Assembly (NCBI GenBank): GCA_000436115.1
Contig: FR894555.1
Coordinates: forward strand, 1,638-11,853
Reading direction: 5' to 3'
DNA: 10,216 bases
Source of the DNA: Firmicutes bacterium CAG:534
GTDB lineage: Bacteria; Bacillota; Clostridia; Lachnospirales; Lachnospiraceae
Shown here: piece by piece, positions 6,689-10,216 of the stretch
How positions within the stretch are numbered: the stretch's first letter is position 1
Layout of the letters: each line of letters opens with the position of its first letter
Position numbers and translations under genes: made by a program
The notes under the pieces: model-generated
Databases searched by the model: none
Seen by the model: the letters and a program-made list of their open reading frames with translations, nothing else
What the model was told of the DNA's origin: nothing

Positions 6689-6719
6689 ATTATAAACTCT
6701 ACAACAGTTGTAAAGTCAA
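6689..6719 (-). promoter_or_regulatory. MerR-type promoter/operator of the MATE gene
   Basis: On the minus strand, a TTGACT -35 box (6714-6719) and a TATAAT -10 box (6689-6694) are separated by 19 bases. The spacer holds a near-perfect dyad, CTTTACAACTGTTGTAGAG (6697-6715, one mismatched pair). Over-long 19-20-base spacers with a central dyad are the hallmark of promoters that MerR-family activators untwist. It lies 47 bases upstream of the MATE start codon. Confidence 0.85.
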
Positions 6720-6729
6720 TGCAGTTTTA

Positions 6730-6743
6730 CGGAAAGTTTTCCG
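6730..6743. promoter_or_regulatory. Dyad upstream of the MATE -35 box
   Basis: CGGAAA-GT-TTTCCG is a perfect 6-base dyad about ten bases upstream of the MATE -35 box. It could be a second operator. A similar string occurs at 2469-2485, but such matches are expected by chance. Confidence 0.2.
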
Positions 6744-6766
6744 GTAAGGCAGCCCTTCCGGGCACT

Positions 6767-6796
6767 AAAAAAGCTCTAGCATCTGCCAGAGCTTTT
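6767..6796 (-). terminator. Intrinsic terminator of tRNA-Leu
   Basis: Beginning a few bases after the tRNA 3' end on the minus strand, AAAAGCTCT (6788-6796) pairs perfectly with AGAGCTTTT (6769-6777) around a 10-base loop, and the T-run continues to six T. It insulates the MATE gene from tRNA transcription. Confidence 0.92.
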
Positions 6797-6798
6797 CA

Positions 6799-6882
6799 TG
6801 CAGGAAAAGAGACTTGAACTCTCATGGTATTGCTACCACACGGACCTGAACCGTGCGCGTCTGCCAATTCCGCCATTCCTGC
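6799..6882 (-). tRNA. tRNA-Leu (anticodon CAG, reads CUG)
   Basis: Class II tRNA of 84 bases including the discriminator A73. The acceptor arms GCAGGAA/TTCCTGC pair fully. The D-arm contains TGGCGGAATTGGCAGACGC. The anticodon arm is CACGG-TTCAGGT-CCGTG with CAG at 6846-6848. The long variable arm TGGTA-GCAA-TACCA and T-arm GAGAG-TTCAAGT-CTCTT (one G-T pair) are as expected for leucine. The 3' CCA is not encoded. The T-loop and acceptor are intact, and there is no integrase or repeated 3' end nearby to suggest use as an attachment site. Confidence 0.97.
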
Positions 6883-6893
6883 GAACAAATGAT

Positions 6894-6922
6894 ATTTTAC
6901 CTTCTTTTTTTATCATTGTCAA
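6894..6922 (-). promoter_or_regulatory. Consensus promoter of tRNA-Leu
   Basis: Minus strand: TTGACA (6917-6922), 17-base spacer, TAAAAT (6894-6899), about 11 bases before the tRNA 5' end. This is close to the ideal sigma-A promoter, as expected for a stable RNA. No hairpin terminator separates it from the DUF2974 gene, so read-through from that operon is possible. Confidence 0.85.
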
Positions 6923-6964
6923 CAGGTTTGTGTAATTTTTCTGTTTTTTCTGTCTTTTCCGTTT

Positions 6965-8122
6965 TTATTTCTTTTTACTGAGCTCTTTTCGGATCACATG
7001 AAGCCCCCTGCGCAGCTCCTCCTTCTTTTCCTGGAACTCCTCTGCGGCCTTTTCTCCCGATATTTCAAAGAGCGAGCGTATGATCCCCATAATGGCCTTT
7101 TTCGTATCGTCGTCTACTTCTCTGGCTGCTTCTAAAACATTCTGGAGGCACTTTTTCCAATCTGCCCCAAACTGAAATACATTGGAAGCCTCCGAAGCCG
7201 CTACCACCTCATAAAGCGTATCCACAAACGCATGGGTCTCCTCCTCTGTAAGGGACAGGATCCACTCGTTCAGCGCTGCGTCCCTGCGGAGCTTTCCCTG
7301 TGACATGTTCTGGGCCCTCACAAAGGCATTGCCCTCCACCTTCCAGCTATAGGCATTATGCTGAAGCATGCCCACCCCATAGCTTTCCAGAATTTCAAAA
7401 TCCCTCTGATCCTCCAGGATTGTTCCCACAAGGGAGGATCTTGGAATAAATTTCACTATCCGGTCCTTAATCTCCTCATAATGGCCCTGCTGCCGGATCT
7501 CCGGCCGAAAGCCCGGCCCATCATGATTAAAGACCCGTAACAGCTTCTCTCTGGTCTCTTCCTTACAGTTCATTGCCGCATATACTGCAAGATTTCCACC
7601 CTTGGAATGGCCCCCTGCATAAAATTCTCCCGCAATGTAACCGGCTACCTGATTCATATATTCCGTGGCAAGCTTCTGACTGTTTAAGGGCTTGGAAAAT
7701 GCCAGGTTCAGGTCTTCCTTCCAGCCTACAATGGTGGCATCGGTGCCCCGGTAAGCCAGATAAATATTCTTATCCTCCAGCACATAGGTCATGGCGCAGA
7801 ACTGGGTCTGCTCCCCCTCGTTGATGATATTAACGTAGTAATTCATCTTCAGTGTTCCAAAACGCCTTGATCTTGCCACCGCCTCAAAAAGAGTCTTATT
7901 ATTCTGCCGGTACCAGTAATCGTCAAGGATCTTATCTCTGTCCGGATGCCGGTAGATCAGCTGGATGCTGACGGGGTGTCCCTCCTCTTTGATCCCGGGA
8001 ACAAATTCCCCATAGCTTAAATAAGTAAGCTGGCAGAGCACAAGCGAATCCACTTCATTAAAGGGGCGCTCCAGCAGACTGTATTTTCCATATTCTTCAA
8101 CATAATCAATGATATTTCCCAT
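6965..8122 (-). CDS. DUF2974 (Mbeg1-like) alpha/beta hydrolase
   Basis: 385 residues, no signal peptide or membrane segment. This is the DUF2974/Mbeg1-like family, related to class-3 lipases. The nucleophile elbow is GGHSKGGNLAVYAA (170-183) with Ser173. YRGTD (124-128) precedes it as in lipase-3 folds. NHDGPGF (199-205) offers Asp201 as the triad acid, and His255 in LQHNAYSW (253-260) is the likely catalytic His. The final 50 residues are charged and probably helical. The true substrate of the family is not known; lipid or ester hydrolysis is inferred from the fold. It lies 18 bases downstream of the DUF3810 gene, with an AAAGGAG site in that gap, so the two genes form an operon. Confidence 0.92.
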   Translation of the reverse strand: MGNIIDYVEEYGKYSLLERPFNEVDSLVLCQLTYLSYGEFVPGIKEEGHPVSIQLIYRHPDRDKILDDYWYRQNNKTLFEAVARSRRFGTLKMNYYVNIINEGEQTQFCAMTYVLEDKNIYLAYRGTDATIVGWKEDLNLAFSKPLNSQKLATEYMNQVAGYIAGEFYAGGHSKGGNLAVYAAMNCKEETREKLLRVFNHDGPGFRPEIRQQGHYEEIKDRIVKFIPRSSLVGTILEDQRDFEILESYGVGMLQHNAYSWKVEGNAFVRAQNMSQGKLRRDAALNEWILSLTEEETHAFVDTLYEVVAASEASNVFQFGADWKKCLQNVLEAAREVDDDTKKAIMGIIRSLFEISGEKAAEEFQEKKEELRRGLHVIRKELSKKK

Positions 8123-8140
8123 CTTCTACTCCTTTCCGGC

Positions 8141-9298
8141 CTATCCATACAGGATACCATCATAATACTGCAAAAGCAAGGCGACCACCCTGCTGTAGCT
8201 TACTGTACCATCCTCCACTCCATTTAAGGTAAGCGTTGTATTCAGGAACTGATCCGTAGCCTTTCTTACCGTATTTGTCTCCAAAAAAGAGCTTTCCTCC
8301 ACCTGCTGCCAGGCTTCCGGCGTCAGGAACCGCTTATCTGAGGCTGCCAGCTCTCCGATCGTAACATGGCTGCTATAAAGCGCCTCATCCTGGCCGCAGG
8401 CCCTTTTAAAATCCCGGTCAAGATATCCCATCACACTTAAGTATCCGCTGTACTGAAAAAAAGCATCCTCTGAGGAAACACAGGCCAGATATCCCAGGAA
8501 ATTTGCTTCATCCTCCAGGATCACACCCTTTAAGTGGGAAAGTTCATGGCACAGGGTAGCAGGAACATTTGCTACATACATCTGTCTGTTATAGTTTGCC
8601 TCCATGGAAAACGGGAAATAATATCCCATAATATACTGCTGGCTGAAAAAGGCCGAATGGAAAAGTCCTTTGGGTCTGGGATAAAAGCCTGATAACTGCG
8701 GGGCCTCCCGTCCCAGCCTTTTCATCTCCTCTACCGCCTGGGCGGCCGCCTCGCCATCATAGCAGAGGTATCCCTTCTCATCCCTTTCAAACTCTTCTGA
8801 TAGGGCATTGGCTCTTTCCACCACATAATCCCTGAGCGCTGCAAGCTCCTCAAATTCATAGGTCCGCTGTTCCTTTTTCATGATGTGGAAGGGGCCTGAA
8901 AGTTCTCCCATGGTGGTAACCTGATAAAGTAAAAAGCAGTTTAAGGTCATCACAAGGCATACGATGCCGAAAATCCAATAATATCCCTTTGCAAAACGCA
9001 GATATGCTCTGCGAAACCCGGGTGCACCCTTTCGGAAAAGGAGAAAGGCTATGCCTCCCATTACCAAAACCAGAGTCAGAAACGCGCCAAGATAAAGCAT
9101 CCATTCTCCTACGGAAAAGGGAACTGCTCCTGTGAGCCTGCCATAGCTTTCTACAAAAACGGGGAAGATCCTTTGCACATACCAGTCTGCAAAGCCCGGT
9201 ACCTCTCTTGCCCCCAGATTCAAAAGCAGGGAAACGGCAACAAGCGCTGCCGGAACATATTTCCAAATTGGTTTCCTCTTTTTGGGGAAAAAATTCAT
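8141..9298 (-). CDS. DUF3810 membrane-bound metalloprotease-like protein
   Basis: 385 residues. Three hydrophobic segments occupy the N-terminal third (about 11-29, 66-88 and 107-126), followed by a large domain with the zinc motif HELSHLKG (251-258). The downstream acidic run LEDEANFLGYLA (261-272) supplies a third ligand, as in gluzincin proteases (HExxH...ExxA). The pattern fits DUF3810. The HExxH domain follows the third membrane segment; with the N-terminal basic residues (KKRK) kept inside, an odd number of spans would put it outside the membrane. Peptidase activity and target are unproven. It is the first gene of an operon with the DUF2974 hydrolase. The ATG at 9296-9298 follows a GGAAGGAAG tract. 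Confidence 0.9.
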   Translation of the reverse strand: MNFFPKKRKPIWKYVPAALVAVSLLLNLGAREVPGFADWYVQRIFPVFVESYGRLTGAVPFSVGEWMLYLGAFLTLVLVMGGIAFLLFRKGAPGFRRAYLRFAKGYYWIFGIVCLVMTLNCFLLYQVTTMGELSGPFHIMKKEQRTYEFEELAALRDYVVERANALSEEFERDEKGYLCYDGEAAAQAVEEMKRLGREAPQLSGFYPRPKGLFHSAFFSQQYIMGYYFPFSMEANYNRQMYVANVPATLCHELSHLKGVILEDEANFLGYLACVSSEDAFFQYSGYLSVMGYLDRDFKRACGQDEALYSSHVTIGELAASDKRFLTPEAWQQVEESSFLETNTVRKATDQFLNTTLTLNGVEDGTVSYSRVVALLLQYYDGILYG

Positions 9299-9323
9299 AT
9301 CCAGCTTCCTTCCTGCTTATAAT
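9294..9323 (+). promoter_or_regulatory. Candidate promoter of the AGCS symporter
   Basis: Plus strand: TTCATA (9294-9299, 4 of 6 to consensus), 18-base spacer, perfect TATAAT (9318-9323). It would start transcription near 9330, giving a leader of about 30 bases. The -35 box overlaps the start codon of the divergent DUF3810 gene, so the two transcription units are tightly interleaved. Confidence 0.5.
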
Positions 9324-9348
9324 GAAACACAAACCCTTTGCCGGATAT

Positions 9349-9354
9349 GGGAGG
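9349..9354 (+). promoter_or_regulatory. Ribosome binding site deciding a GTG start
   Basis: GGGAGG seven bases before GTG at 9362. An in-frame ATG at 9347 overlaps this site and has no ribosome binding site of its own, so GTG is the better start. Confidence 0.75.
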
Positions 9355-9361
9355 CATAAGC

Positions 9362-10216
9362 GTGTCTGTTTTTTCCTGGATTAAATCTATCAATCAGTTT
9401 CTGTGGAGCGGGCCTCTTTTATTCCTGCTGATGGGTTCTCACCTTTATTTTACCATGAAACTGCATTTTCCGCAGAAAAATATCTGGAAGGCCATAAGAC
9501 TTTCCCTTCTTCCCTCCGGAAACGGCAAACAGCAAAATCTGTCTGCCTTTGCCACTCTGTCTGCCACTCTGGCAGCCACTCTTGGCACCGGAAATATTGT
9601 AGGCGTTTCCACCGCCATTGCCCTGGGCGGCCCGGGCGCCATATTCTGGTGCTGGATCACCGGTATTCTGGGCATGGCCACCTCCTATGCGGAATGCTTT
9701 CTCAGCGTGCGCTTTCGGAGCATGGGCCCGGATGGTTCCTATCAGGGCGGCCCCATGTATCTGTGGCAGAACGGACTGCACAAGCCTCTTACCGGAAAAT
9801 TCTATGGCTTTTTAACGCTCCTTGCTGCTTTTCTGGTAGGCTGTACCACCCAGTCCAACTCCATTGTCCAGACCACCACCTTGACCTTTGGCTTCCACCC
9901 TCATGTGGTGGGAATTCTTGCTGCGGTTCTCTCCGGCATGGTGATCGTTGGAGGCATCCGCTCCATCGGAAGCGTCTGCCAGCGTCTGGTTCCCGTTCTG
10001 GCCATTTTGTACATTGGCGTCTGCCTGGTGCTTCTGTTTTTAAACCGGGAAGCTTTTTTCCCTGCAATCAGACTCATTCTGGCAGATGCGCTGCTTCCCC
10101 GCTCCGTTCTTGGGGGAGCCGTTGGCTCTTCCCTGATCCAGACTGCCAGATATGGAATTGCCCGGGGACTTTTTACCAATGAAGCCGGCATCGGCACGGC
10201 TGCCATCACGGCTGCC
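9362..10216 (+). CDS. AGCS-family sodium:amino-acid (alanine/glycine) symporter, 5' part
   Basis: 285 codons are open from a GTG start to the right edge with no stop, about 60% of the usual 450-480-residue protein. It is a multi-pass membrane protein that imports alanine or glycine with Na+. Family marks are ATLGTGNIVGVSTAIALGGP (71-90, the Na+/substrate site region), GAIFWCWITGILGMATSYAE (91-110), GSYQGGPMYLW (123-133), and TARYGIARGLFTNEAGIGTA (262-281), the AGCS signature near helix 6/7. The substrate cannot be settled from the part seen. It is divergent from the DUF3810-DUF2974 operon, with only 63 bases between start codons. An in-frame ATG five codons upstream (9347) is the alternative start. 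Confidence 0.94.
   Translation, partial: MSVFSWIKSINQFLWSGPLLFLLMGSHLYFTMKLHFPQKNIWKAIRLSLLPSGNGKQQNLSAFATLSATLAATLGTGNIVGVSTAIALGGPGAIFWCWITGILGMATSYAECFLSVRFRSMGPDGSYQGGPMYLWQNGLHKPLTGKFYGFLTLLAAFLVGCTTQSNSIVQTTTLTFGFHPHVVGILAAVLSGMVIVGGIRSIGSVCQRLVPVLAILYIGVCLVLLFLNREAFFPAIRLILADALLPRSVLGGAVGSSLIQTARYGIARGLFTNEAGIGTAAITAA

Noticed and set aside
6799..6882. tRNA-Leu as an integration site for a mobile element.
   Set aside because: No integrase, no repeated tRNA 3' end and no phage or conjugation genes on either side; the flanks are a normal terminator and housekeeping-type genes.
8856..9332. Open frame of 158 codons on the minus strand overlapping the start of the DUF3810 gene.
   Set aside because: Cys- and Ser-rich out-of-frame reading of a gene with clear membrane segments and a zinc motif in the other frame.
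9403..10182. Open frame of 259 codons on the plus strand within the symporter gene.
   Set aside because: Rich in His, Ser, Arg and Pro with no family pattern, while the frame from 9362 gives clear AGCS signatures to the window edge.

Overview
The window looks like a chromosomal stretch from a low-to-mid GC anaerobic Firmicute, most likely a Lachnospiraceae/Clostridium cluster XIVa gut bacterium. The reasons are strong AGGAGG-type ribosome binding sites, short AT-rich promoters, a tRNA-Leu without encoded CCA, and several families I associate with that group: a DUF6110-like small protein, DUF2974, DUF3810, a FliD-like orphan, and a KDPG aldolase with a C-terminal extension. Almost everything is on the minus strand. 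I see no transposase, integrase, CRISPR array or phage gene.

Layout from low to high coordinates: (1) the 5' part of a KDPG/KHG aldolase gene (eda) with its own promoter, running off the left edge into an apparent second domain; (2) a perfect-stem terminator and a 258-residue FliD-C-like protein with no Cys, Trp, His or Pro; (3) a histidine-family phosphatase; (4) a 200-base gap with an unexplained nested inverted repeat; (5) a two-gene operon of a small DUF6110-like membrane protein and a CtpC-like P1B metal ATPase, joined by a GTGA stop/start overlap; (6) the 3' half of a MerR-type regulator gene, left as a remnant and abutting the end of a MATE efflux gene; (7) the MATE gene, driven by a promoter with a 19-base spacer and a dyad typical of MerR control; (8) tRNA-Leu(CAG) with a consensus promoter and an intrinsic terminator; (9) an operon of a DUF3810 membrane metalloprotease-like protein followed by a DUF2974 alpha/beta hydrolase; (10) the start of a divergent AGCS sodium:amino-acid symporter, running off the right edge.

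Two places are most worth attention. The metal ATPase lacks the usual CPC metal site (it has Phe-Ser-Cys) and is coupled to a small membrane protein whose layout resembles the mycobacterial PacL/DUF1490 partner of CtpC, so the pair may be a Firmicute counterpart of that metal-export platform. The MATE locus keeps a MerR-type promoter, but the adjacent regulator has lost its DNA-binding half. The MATE reading frame now ends in about 25 residues read out of frame from the regulator's coding DNA, which is the scar of a deletion.
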